Shown piece by piece: positions 1-6,775 of a DNA stretch of 7,839 nucleotides; positions within the stretch are counted from its first letter, which is position 1, and the number at the start of each line of letters is the position of its first letter. The notes beneath the pieces are model-generated. The model was given only the letters and a program-made list of their open reading frames with translations, ran no database searches and was not told where the DNA came from. Source of the stretch: Egerieenecus sp048201975 (GTDB taxonomy: Bacteria; Bacillota; Clostridia; Christensenellales; Aristaeellaceae); NCBI GenBank assembly GCA_048201975.1, contig DBFBGQ010000025.1, forward strand, positions 1 through 7,839, given 5' to 3'. The translations under genes and the position numbers were made by a program.

Positions 1-204
1 GAACAATTCGGGGAACTCCAATACAAGTACAGGAACCGGGAGTTCTGGTGTCGAGGATACTACGTGGATACAGTAGGGAAGAATACAAAAGCAATAGCAG
101 AGTACATCAAGCACCAGCTTGATGAAGACAAGCTGGGAGAACAGATGACGATGCTGGGAAAGAGCAATGATAACCCGTTTACGGGTGGCTCGAACGGCAA
201 GTAA
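1..204 (+). CDS. tnpA: IS200/IS605-family Y1 (HUH) transposase TnpA, C-terminal part
   Basis: Only the last 67 codons are present; the start lies upstream of the window. TnpA is a small (about 130-155 residue) dimeric HUH-type DNA transposase that cuts and joins single-stranded IS ends through a tyrosine. The fragment carries the typical stretch FWCRGYYVDTVGKN (visible residues 15-28) followed by EYIKHQL. In characterised family members the catalytic tyrosine lies in a YxxxQ helix whose glutamine helps bind the metal; here that is Y35 and Q39 of the visible part, so the catalytic helix is intact. The HUH motif itself would be upstream and cannot be checked. The protein ends NPFTGGSNGK before TAA at 202-204, a usual kind of C-terminus for this group, so nothing suggests truncation at this end. 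Codons are richer in A/T at third positions than in the neighbouring genes. Confidence 0.88.
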   Translation, partial: EQFGELQYKYRNREFWCRGYYVDTVGKNTKAIAEYIKHQLDEDKLGEQMTMLGKSNDNPFTGGSNGK

Positions 205-224
205 GGAATAAGCCCGTTTACGGG
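174..224. repeat. Duplicated 12-base palindrome CCCGTTTACGGG
   Basis: CCCGTTTACGGG occurs at 174-185 and again at 213-224, 39 bases apart (exactly 13 codons). Each copy is itself a small hairpin (CCCG-TTTA-CGGG). The first lies in the last codons of tnpA and encodes part of NPFTGG. The second lies just after the tnpA stop and, read in the same frame, would give SPFTGH. The bases between show only weak further similarity. This may be an old tandem duplication of the gene's tail, or paired recognition structures in the IS. Confidence 0.6.
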
Positions 225-309
225 ACACTGGAGCAAGCCTAAGCAATTGGCAGGCCGTACTTGCGCCTGCGAGGGCGCATGCGAGAATCTAGGGCTATGC
301 CCGCATATG

Positions 310-333
310 AAAAGCCACCGGCTTGGCCGGTGG
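310..333 (-). terminator. Candidate Rho-independent terminator for the minus-strand operon, formed by the IS right-end hairpin
   Basis: Read on the minus strand, this is CCACCGGC-CAA-GCCGGTGG (333 down to 315), a perfect 8-bp GC-rich stem with a 3-base loop, followed by CTTTTC. It begins 28 bases beyond the stop codon of the MBL gene (361-363). The T run is short (four), so termination may be partial. The same hairpin is the likely TnpA recognition structure, so it may have two roles. No other terminator-like hairpin is visible between the operon and tnpA. Confidence 0.45.
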
Positions 334-360
334 ATGTTTACTGCAGGCGCGCTTCCGTAT

Positions 361-1875
361 TTACAGCAACGAACCGTCATAGAGATACCCCTCGATGGGT
401 TCCCGGCGAACCAGATGAAACCCGCCGTGTTCCATGCGGAAAGTGTCCGTGGCGGAACCGGCGAAGAAGCAGTTTTGCGGCGGAACCGCCTGGCAAAGCG
501 TCCTGTATTCGGGCCTTGTGTCCAGGGCGAAGCGGACCGAGGCGGGCACCAGCGCCACCTGGGGCGCAATGGCGGCGTAGAGCTCGGGCAGGTTGTTGAT
601 CAGGTGATGCGCCGCCTGCATGGCGGTGCAGTGGAGCGTATCCCCGCCGTAGTGGCGCAGCAATAACCTGCTGGAGGGCTGGTCCACATCCCCCAGCAGC
701 AGGAAGGAAGCCCCGTCGTAGGATACCCGGAGCACGGAGCAGGTGTCGTTGAATTCCCGCAGACGGGGGGGCATGGCATCCTTGCGGGAACGGGCGAAGT
801 GATCCTCGTGGGTGAACAGGATGTCGAACCGCACCCCGGCCAGGGTGAATGTCTGACCCGTGTGGCACTTGAGGTATCTGGCGTCCGGGCAGTAGCGGTG
901 CAGGCGCTCCTTGAGTATGCTCACCTGGGGCGCGATCAGCCAGGAGGAGCAGGCGGGAAAGTTGAAGATCAGCCGCTCCACGTCCAGCTCCGCGTGATAT
1001 TTGCGCAGCAGCTTGGCAAACAGGTCCAGGTGGTCGTCGTGGGCATGGGTGCAGAACCATCCGGCAATCCGTATCCGCTGGCCGGGCCGGGTTCCGCTCA
1101 TCTGGCGCATGACTTCGATGGCGGCGGAGCAGGCGGCCTCGGTGGCCTGCTCCAGCTCGCCGCCGTCCACCAGGAACAGGCTGCGATCCGGCAGCTTGAT
1201 GATGTAGAACATGCCGCAGTCGCAGCTCCGGCCCTGGCGCATGTAGCTGTAATACAGGCCGAACTGGCAAACCTCCACCGCTTCGCCGGGGATGGCCTCT
1301 CCGCCGCTGAAGCCCTCGATGGGCGCGCTGAGCGTGTCCTCCACCAGGCGCGCGGTTCCCTCCCCTGGGAAAAAGGAGGCGTACACCCGGCGCTCCCCGG
1401 CCTCCAGGGCATGGAAGCGGTTGTCCCCCAGACGGTTTTCCCACACGCTCCGGAAGCCCTGCCCGGCCAGCGCCTCCAGATACGCCTGGAAATGCGCCTC
1501 GGTGGTTTCGGTCACCGCCCGCAGCAGGCAGGGCTTGTCCAGGCCGGCAGGATAGACCCCGCGGGTCTGCTGCAGGGAGAAGCACCCCTCCCGCTGCTGC
1601 GCCACATAGGCGGCCTCGCCGTTGGAAAACGTCACCGGGCCGAACTCCCCGTCCCGGTAGGGGCCGGAGGGGGCGTAGCCATAGTGCTCCAGCACCTGCG
1701 GCAGAAAAGCCACCCATTCCGACGGCCGCTGCGCAAGGTTCTGGGTGAACGCGGCGCCGTCCATGAACCAGCCATGCCGGCCCACCCCCGCATCGTAAAC
1801 ATCCTCGGACATGCGCCCGCCCGCGTAGGCGGGCAAGCCGGGCAGAAGCTCCCGTGTGGGATCAAAGGGCGTCAT
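361..1875 (-). CDS. MBL-fold metallohydrolase with unassigned N-terminal region
   Basis: The 504-residue protein has a metallo-beta-lactamase fold in its C-terminal half. VDGGE (236-240) is the usual strand before the metal site, THAHDDH (276-282) is the HxHxDH dinuclear-metal motif (H277, H279, D281, H282), LGDVD (394-398) supplies the later aspartate, and AAHH (421-424) the final histidine. Metal hydrolysis is therefore plausible, but the substrate is unknown. No signal peptide is seen, so it is probably cytoplasmic. Residues 1-200 match nothing I can name; the part around 121-180 (FQAYLEALAGQGF then an aromatic-rich strand pattern) resembles segments in other uncharacterised clostridial MBL proteins. 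GGGAGG at 1883-1888 lies 7 bases before the ATG and fixes the start. It is the last gene of the block, 71 bases after the MATE gene, and its stop lies about 15-20 bases from the estimated IS end. Confidence 0.85.
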   Translation of the reverse strand: MTPFDPTRELLPGLPAYAGGRMSEDVYDAGVGRHGWFMDGAAFTQNLAQRPSEWVAFLPQVLEHYGYAPSGPYRDGEFGPVTFSNGEAAYVAQQREGCFSLQQTRGVYPAGLDKPCLLRAVTETTEAHFQAYLEALAGQGFRSVWENRLGDNRFHALEAGERRVYASFFPGEGTARLVEDTLSAPIEGFSGGEAIPGEAVEVCQFGLYYSYMRQGRSCDCGMFYIIKLPDRSLFLVDGGELEQATEAACSAAIEVMRQMSGTRPGQRIRIAGWFCTHAHDDHLDLFAKLLRKYHAELDVERLIFNFPACSSWLIAPQVSILKERLHRYCPDARYLKCHTGQTFTLAGVRFDILFTHEDHFARSRKDAMPPRLREFNDTCSVLRVSYDGASFLLLGDVDQPSSRLLLRHYGGDTLHCTAMQAAHHLINNLPELYAAIAPQVALVPASVRFALDTRPEYRTLCQAVPPQNCFFAGSATDTFRMEHGGFHLVRREPIEGYLYDGSLL

Positions 1876-1946
1876 TGCGAAGCCTCCCTTACATCATTGG
1901 TTCAGGTGAAACACCGCGGAATTGCGCAGGGGGGATGTCCCGGAGA

Positions 1947-3308
1947 TCATTTGTCCGGCTTGCCCTTGAGCTCCCGGACCACGCCCGAGGCCACAAAGTA
2001 GGCCAGCACGCAGGTGCAGGCGTCGCTGATGGGCTGCGCCAGCTGAATGCCCAATAGCCCCAGCATGGGGGGCAGGATCAGCAACAGGGGAATCAGAAAG
2101 ATTCCCTGCCGGGCAATGGAGATCAGCGTGGCCTGCAACCCGTAGCCGATGGACTGGGTGAACATGTTGCTCATGGTGATGTAGGCCCACAGGGGCAGGG
2201 TGCACAGCTGTAGCCGCAGGGCCGTGGTACCGATCTGGATCACCTCCAGGTCATCCCGGCGGAACAGCGTCACAATCTGCCCGGCAAGCAGGAAGGAGAC
2301 GACGCCCAGGGCCAGCAGCACCACCGTGCACACCTTGATGCAGTAGGTATACGCCTGGCGCACCCGGCTGTACTTTCCCGCGCCGAAGCAGAAGGCGCAC
2401 ACCGGCTGGAAACCCTGCCCGAAGCCGATCACCGAGGAGTTGATGAACATCACAAACCGGGAAACGATGGACATGGCCGCGATGGCCGCGTCCCCATAGG
2501 CGCCCGCGGTGGTGTTCAGCAGTATGGTGGACACGCTGGCGATGCCCTGCCGCCCCAGGGAGGGGAAGCCCGTGTAGATGATGCGCCGGTAAATGCGCCC
2601 GCTGGGGGCGAAGTCCCGGAAGCGGATGGCGATGGCCCCGGAGCACCGGTTGGTCATCCACAGCAGGATGCAGAAGCTCACCACCTGGGAAAGCGCCGTG
2701 GCGATGGCCGCACCCGCCGTGCCCAGCCCCATGCCGAAGATCATCAGCGGGTCCAGCACCATGTTCAGCACGCCGCCGCTGGCAATGCCGATCATGCCGT
2801 AAAAGGCCAGGCCCTCAAAGCGCAGCAGGTTGTTCATCACAAAGGAGCACATCATGAAGGGCGCGGCATAGAAGATGTAGGAGGCGTAGTCCTTGGCATA
2901 GGGGGCGATGGTTTCCGTGGCGCCCAGGAAGCGCACCAGGGGATCGATGCTCAGGTTGCACACCACCGCGATGAGGATGCCCGTGGCAAAGGCCGTGAAA
3001 AATGCCGTGGCCACAAACCGCCGGGCGCGCTCCTCGTCCCGGGCGCCCAGAGCCTGGCTCACGTTGGCCCCCGCGCCCATGCCAAACATGAACGACACCG
3101 CCTGGATGATGGACATGGCCGAGAAGATCACGCCCACCGCCCCGGAGGCGGAGGTGCCGATCTGGCTGACGAAATAGGTGTCCGCCATGTTGTAGATGGA
3201 GCTGACGAGCATGGAAATAATGGTGGGAAAGGCCAGATGGGGGATCACCTTGGAAATGGGGTCCTCCAGCATCATCTTGGCCCGCTGGTCGGACGCGATG
3301 CCGGGCAT
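1947..3308 (-). CDS. MATE-family multidrug/toxin efflux transporter
   Basis: The 453-residue integral membrane protein has the family's usual length and about twelve hydrophobic segments. MATE proteins export organic cations, drugs or metabolites in exchange for Na+ or H+. Family signatures include IYNMADTYFVSQIG (38-51, end of TM1), LDPLMIFGMGLGTAGAAIAT (185-204, ending the first bundle), and GFGQGFQPVCAFCFGAGKYS (295-314), the second-bundle counterpart. It most resembles the MepA/DinF-like branch common in Clostridia, but the substrate cannot be read from sequence. A very strong ribosome site, AAAGGAGGAA (3314-3323), lies about 7 bases before the ATG, so the start is secure. The gene begins only 30 bases after the beta-mannosidase stop, with no room for a promoter of its own, and is followed by the MBL gene. 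This suggests it exports something related to the products of the neighbouring enzymes, or simply shares their transcript. Confidence 0.93.
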   Translation of the reverse strand: MPGIASDQRAKMMLEDPISKVIPHLAFPTIISMLVSSIYNMADTYFVSQIGTSASGAVGVIFSAMSIIQAVSFMFGMGAGANVSQALGARDEERARRFVATAFFTAFATGILIAVVCNLSIDPLVRFLGATETIAPYAKDYASYIFYAAPFMMCSFVMNNLLRFEGLAFYGMIGIASGGVLNMVLDPLMIFGMGLGTAGAAIATALSQVVSFCILLWMTNRCSGAIAIRFRDFAPSGRIYRRIIYTGFPSLGRQGIASVSTILLNTTAGAYGDAAIAAMSIVSRFVMFINSSVIGFGQGFQPVCAFCFGAGKYSRVRQAYTYCIKVCTVVLLALGVVSFLLAGQIVTLFRRDDLEVIQIGTTALRLQLCTLPLWAYITMSNMFTQSIGYGLQATLISIARQGIFLIPLLLILPPMLGLLGIQLAQPISDACTCVLAYFVASGVVRELKGKPDK

Positions 3309-3338
3309 AAAGATTCCTCCTTTGTGCAGTGGGCGCGA

Positions 3339-5810
3339 TCAGCCCAGGTCATAAACGCTTTGCACGGTGAGCTGGCGCTGAAGCTCCGCCAGGGAAAGGG
3401 GGGCGGAGAGCGCGTCCAGGTACACGGTGCGGGGGTAGCCGGGGAGCAGGGTAAACCAGTTGTCGGAGAAGCGGCCGTCGGCCTGGGTCAGGTCCAGGCA
3501 CACGCCCCAGGCGGCGGCGTCGCAGTCCAGGGTGATGCGGAAGCGCTCCCCCTCGGCGGCGGCCTCCCAGCGGATGCGGGGGGGCTGGAAGGCGAAGTGC
3601 TTGGGCAGGGAGAAGAGCTCGCAGCCCTCGCTGACGGTGTCGCCCATGCCGTCCAGCAGGGTGAAGCACACCATCCGGTCGTCCTCGGGGTGAAGGCTTT
3701 CGCCGTCAAACTCCCGGGAGAAATCCACCAGCGCCGCCTCCAGGGCGCTCAGGGCCGGGCAGACCACGGCGCGGCGCTCCGTGCGCAGCACCTGCCCCCG
3801 GGCGTCGGCCAGCAGGCAGACCAGCTCCCCGGAGAAGGTTTCCGGGCGGTCGTTGGTGACGAAGAAGCGGGCCTGGCGCCCCTGCGTGACGCAGGAGGCC
3901 AGCACCGGCGCGAAGAACCGCCGGGCGGCGTAGTGCAGGGCCTTCCACCGGCCGAAAGAATCGATGGAGGACCAGGAGGCCACGGGCCAGCAGTCGTTGA
4001 GCTGCCAGTACACCGCGCCCATGCAGCGGCCGCGGTTGCGCCGCCAGTGCTCCACCCCATAGCGGATGGCCTCCGCCTGCATCAGCTGGGAGGCGTAGAG
4101 CATCCCCGCGAAGGAGGTGGGCATGCGCAGCGTCTGGGCCAGGTAGGCCAGGATCTTCTGGTTGGCGCCCTGGTTCTTTTGATGGCTCTCCATCACCCGG
4201 GAGAAGATGTTCTGCTCCCGGCCCCGGGCATAGGCGGCGACGGTTTTGCCGCAGGGGAAGGACTGGAAGCCGAACTCCGAGCAGAAACGGAAGAAAAACT
4301 GCCGGTAGGCGGTGAAGGGCTGGTTGCCGTGCCACACGTCCCAGTAGTGGACATCCCCGCGGTTTTCGTCGTTGGGGTTGTCAAAGCCGCCCCCGGAGGA
4401 GGGGGAGGAGGGCCAGTAGAATACGTCCGGCGCGGCGTCGTGGACGGCGTTTTTCAGCACGTCCTCAAACTGGGTCAGGTAGTCCCGGCGCAGGCTTTCC
4501 GGGTGGCAGGCCACGTCCTCCCAGGCGCACCAGGCGGTTTCCATCTCGTTGTTGCCGCACACCAGCCCCAGGCAGGCATGGTCCCGCAGGCGGCGGATGT
4601 TTTCCTCCGCCTCCAGGCGGATGTTCTCCCGGAACACATCGGTGAGGCGGTAGACGTTGCAGGCGAACATCAGGTCCAGCCACACCACCAGCCCCATTTC
4701 GTCGCACAGGTCGAAGAAGAAGTCCTCCGGGTAATAGCCGCCGCCCCACACCCGCAGGCAGTTGAAGTTGGCGTCCACGCAGTCCTGGAGCAGGCGGCGG
4801 GTGCGCTCCCGGTTCACCCGGGGCAGCAGGCTGTCCTCGGGGATATAATCCGCGCCCATGGCGAAGAAGGGCACGCCGTTGCAGCTGAGGGCAAAGCGCT
4901 CCCCCCAGGCGTCCCTGCTCCGGTCCACGGCGAGGGTGCGCAGGCCCAGGCGGCGGCTCCAGCGGTCCTGGACGTTGCCCTCCCCATCCAGGAGCGTGAC
5001 CCGCAGGGTATACAGCGGCTGCTCCCCCAGGCCCCGCGGCCACCACAGCCGCGGGCGCTCCACCGTCAGGGCGCAGGCGCCCCCGGTGAGCCCGTCCTCC
5101 CGGACGCACAGGCTGCCATCCGGCTGCATCAGCTCCACCCGGCAGCGGACGCACTCCGCCCCGGAAAAAAGCAGCGGCGTGGCCTCCACCTCCACATGGG
5201 TGGGGAAGTGGCGCTGGCGCACCCGCACCTCCCGGAGCCGCTCGCCGTTCCAGCTCTCCAGCTCCAGGGGCCGCCAGATCCCCGCGTCCGGCAGTTGCGG
5301 GCCCCAGTCCCAGCCGAACATGCAGTGGGCCTTGCGCAGGGCGTAGCTGCCCCGCATGTTCCCCGCCGCCTGATAGGTGATCTCCGGGTCCTGGCGGACG
5401 GCCTCCTCCAGGTAGCGGTTGGGGGAGGCGAACACGATGCGGATGCGGTTCTCCCCGGAGCGCAGCAGCCGCTTCACGTCAAAGCGCCAGGTCCGGTGCA
5501 TGTTGTCCGCCCGGCCTGCCTCCTGGCCGTTGACGTACACCGTGGCCAGGGTATCCAGCCCGTGGCAGCACAGCGTCACGTGCTCCCGGGCCAGAAACGC
5601 CGCGCTGAGCTGAAAACTGCGGGCATAGGCGTAGTCCCGGTTGAACAGCTCCCGGGCGGCGTATTCGTTTTCCCCCTGGAAGGGGTCGGGGATCAGTTGC
5701 TGCTCCAGCAGGTCGCACAGCACCGAGCCCGGCGCCCGGCCGGGGATATCCCGATGGCCCAGGGCCTCCTCCAGCACCCACGGGCCGCACAGGGACAGGG
5801 TTTCCACCAT
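3339..5810 (-). CDS. GH2 beta-mannosidase (EC 3.2.1.25)
   Basis: This 823-residue enzyme should release terminal beta-D-mannose from the non-reducing end of manno-oligosaccharides or N-glycan core fragments. The order fits family GH2: an N-terminal jelly-roll domain (about 1-185) containing GWDWGPQL (166-173), a hallmark of beta-mannosidases over beta-galactosidases; an Ig-like domain (about 190-295); a TIM barrel (about 296-635); and C-terminal Ig-like domains. In the barrel, RVWGGGYYPEDFF (353-365) is followed by CGNNE (418-422, acid/base E422) and SEFGFQS (511-517, nucleophile E512). HYWDVWHG (488-495) and YWQLNDCWPVASWSSID (601-617) line the active site, so catalysis looks intact. No signal peptide is present, so it acts in the cytoplasm on imported sugars. 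GGGAGG at 5820-5825 lies 9 bases before the ATG. It follows the TauE gene by 44 bases. The exact natural substrate is inferred. Confidence 0.94.
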   Translation of the reverse strand: MVETLSLCGPWVLEEALGHRDIPGRAPGSVLCDLLEQQLIPDPFQGENEYAARELFNRDYAYARSFQLSAAFLAREHVTLCCHGLDTLATVYVNGQEAGRADNMHRTWRFDVKRLLRSGENRIRIVFASPNRYLEEAVRQDPEITYQAAGNMRGSYALRKAHCMFGWDWGPQLPDAGIWRPLELESWNGERLREVRVRQRHFPTHVEVEATPLLFSGAECVRCRVELMQPDGSLCVREDGLTGGACALTVERPRLWWPRGLGEQPLYTLRVTLLDGEGNVQDRWSRRLGLRTLAVDRSRDAWGERFALSCNGVPFFAMGADYIPEDSLLPRVNRERTRRLLQDCVDANFNCLRVWGGGYYPEDFFFDLCDEMGLVVWLDLMFACNVYRLTDVFRENIRLEAEENIRRLRDHACLGLVCGNNEMETAWCAWEDVACHPESLRRDYLTQFEDVLKNAVHDAAPDVFYWPSSPSSGGGFDNPNDENRGDVHYWDVWHGNQPFTAYRQFFFRFCSEFGFQSFPCGKTVAAYARGREQNIFSRVMESHQKNQGANQKILAYLAQTLRMPTSFAGMLYASQLMQAEAIRYGVEHWRRNRGRCMGAVYWQLNDCWPVASWSSIDSFGRWKALHYAARRFFAPVLASCVTQGRQARFFVTNDRPETFSGELVCLLADARGQVLRTERRAVVCPALSALEAALVDFSREFDGESLHPEDDRMVCFTLLDGMGDTVSEGCELFSLPKHFAFQPPRIRWEAAAEGERFRITLDCDAAAWGVCLDLTQADGRFSDNWFTLLPGYPRTVYLDALSAPLSLAELQRQLTVQSVYDLG

Positions 5811-5854
5811 GGTTTACAGCCTCCCATTTTCTGGATCGGGGACGGTTGCCTCCG

Positions 5855-6565
5855 TCACAGGTTTTGCAGGATCAGCGCCGCGCCGGAGATCATCAGCATG
5901 CCCATGATGATCCGCGACAGCAGCTCCGGGTTCAGCCGGCGGGACAGGGCCGAGCCGCCCAGAAAGCCCGCCAGCATGCAGGGCAGCAGCTTCAAGGCGT
6001 CCGCCAGCACAGGCAGGGTAATCAGCCCCGTGACGCTGTACAGCCCCAGGCGGAACACGTTCTCCGCCACAAACACGAAGCCCAGGTTGGCCCGGTACTC
6101 CGCCGGGTCCCTGGCGGTGCGGCTCAGGTAGGCGGCCAGCAGCGCGCCCACGCCGAACAGCCCCGCGGTGACCCCCGAGAGCAGCGCCACCGCGCCCTGG
6201 AGCAGGGGCGAGCCCTTCCCGCTGCCCTGCCGCGGCCGCAGCAGCCGCTCCGCACCCAGGCCGATGAGCAGCACGCCGAACACCACCTTCAGCGCGCCCG
6301 GGGATGCGCCCTTGAGCAGCAGCGCCCCCGGAACGCATCCCGCCAGCAGCATGCCGCACAGGGGAAGCGTTTTTTTCCAGTCGATGCTCCGCCGCTGCTG
6401 CAGCATCATCCACAGGTTGGCGGGGAAGGATAGCAGCAGGTCCAGGGGGGTGATATCCTGGGCGCCGCGCTGAAAGCTCATGATAGCCGTAAGCACCAGC
6501 GTATTGGCAAAGCCCGTGAGCCCCTTTACCAGATAAGCCAGGCATACGGCGATATACATCAGCAT
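5855..6565 (-). CDS. TauE/SafE-family membrane transporter (sulfite/organosulfonate exporter family)
   Basis: The 236-residue, strongly hydrophobic protein has about seven to eight membrane segments, near the usual family length of about 250. The TauE/SafE (former DUF81) layout of two related halves is visible: YLVKGLTGFANTLVL (11-25) opens the first half, and LLSGVTAGLFGVGALLAAYL (128-147) is the glycine-rich motif opening the second. Characterised relatives move sulfite, sulfoacetate or related anions, but most members have no known substrate, so the name is only a family label. It is the first gene of the minus-strand block, preceded by a good promoter and an A/G-rich ribosome site (AAGAAGGAAG, 6576-6585) about 10 bases from the first ATG. 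A second ATG two codons in (6557-6559) is less well placed. Why such a transporter heads an operon with a beta-mannosidase is unclear. Confidence 0.85.
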   Translation of the reverse strand: MLMYIAVCLAYLVKGLTGFANTLVLTAIMSFQRGAQDITPLDLLLSFPANLWMMLQQRRSIDWKKTLPLCGMLLAGCVPGALLLKGASPGALKVVFGVLLIGLGAERLLRPRQGSGKGSPLLQGAVALLSGVTAGLFGVGALLAAYLSRTARDPAEYRANLGFVFVAENVFRLGLYSVTGLITLPVLADALKLLPCMLAGFLGGSALSRRLNPELLSRIIMGMLMISGAALILQNL

Positions 6566-6624
6566 GGATCGATTACTTCCTTCTTATGCAGGATGGGCGG
6601 CCGGGCGGCAGCCAGGAGCGTTTG

Positions 6625-6658
6625 ATGACAGTATAGCATAGATCATAACGAATGTCAT
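6625..6658. promoter_or_regulatory. Inverted repeat ATGACA-N22-TGTCAT over the operon promoter (possible operator)
   Basis: ATGACA at 6625-6630 and TGTCAT at 6653-6658 are perfect 6-base inverted copies, 28 bases (nearly three helical turns) apart. One arm is exactly the -35 hexamer of the minus-strand promoter and the other overlaps the downstream edge of its -10 box. A dimeric regulator bound here would cover the core promoter. Six-base arms can occur by chance, and no regulator gene is in the window, so this is tentative. Confidence 0.3.
6630..6658 (-). promoter_or_regulatory. Sigma-A promoter of the four-gene minus-strand operon
   Basis: On the minus strand, -35 ATGACA (6658-6653; 5 of 6 match to TTGACA) is separated by exactly 17 bases from -10 TATACT (6635-6630; 5 of 6 match to TATAAT). 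The -10 is preceded by TGC, giving the extended TGnTATACT form. Transcription would start near 6623, leaving a leader of about 58 bases before the TauE-family gene. The leader is GC-rich (6595-6613) but shows no riboswitch that I recognise. Confidence 0.75.
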
Positions 6659-6712
6659 GGGTGAAAACGCCGCCGCCCCCCGCCGTGGAAAAAGAAATCC
6701 TTTCCTGGCACT

Positions 6713-6740
6713 TTTTGACGCCTCGGGGTTGTGGTATAAT
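6713..6740 (+). promoter_or_regulatory. ppk2: Extended -10 promoter of ppk2
   Basis: A perfect TATAAT at 6735-6740 is preceded by TGG, forming the extended TGnTATAAT element. The -35 is imperfect: TTTTGA (6713-6718) has a 16-base spacing, whereas the better-looking TTGACG (6715-6720) is only 14 bases away. An extended -10 can compensate for a poor -35. The start would be near 6747, about 29 bases before the ATG. It is divergent from, and does not overlap, the operon promoter. Confidence 0.72.
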
Positions 6741-6775
6741 ACCCTGGAAAGAACCCACGCAAAGGAGAATGGAGC

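Larger units (their letters stand above)
1..345 (+). mobile_element. IS200/IS605-family insertion sequence, 3' part with right end
   Basis: The left side runs off the window; what remains is the tnpA 3' end (1-204) and about 140 non-coding bases forming the right end. IS200/IS605 elements have no terminal inverted repeats; their ends are subterminal hairpins recognised as single-stranded DNA by the Y1 transposase. Three such structures are visible: GCGCC/GGCGC (263-267 with 274-278), a compound stem of ATGCG/CGCAT (279-283 with 302-306) around GGGC/GCCC, and a perfect 8-bp hairpin, CCACCGGC-TTG-GCCGGTGG (315-333). The last is the best candidate for the right-end recognition hairpin, with cleavage expected shortly 3' of it, so the boundary near 345 is an estimate. 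No TnpB/IscB accessory gene lies between tnpA and this end, which fits the single-gene IS200 layout unless tnpB lies upstream. Its bases are less GC-rich than the neighbouring operon, consistent with transfer. Confidence 0.8.

Noticed and set aside
247..666. A 139-codon plus-strand frame from the IS end into the MBL gene
   Set aside because: It is the same frame as tnpA continuing after its stop, then antisense to the MBL gene; there is no ribosome site before its ATG.
799..2001. A 400-codon plus-strand open frame over the MBL gene and the end of the MATE gene
   Set aside because: It is antisense to a gene with a complete metal motif and a good ribosome site; its own product shows no recognisable domain.
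3237..6131. A 964-codon open frame on the plus strand, antisense to the beta-mannosidase
   Set aside because: It mirrors the GC-rich codon bias of the real gene; its product is a low-complexity mix of Ala, Gly, Val, Gln and His without family motifs, and it spans three genes on the other strand.
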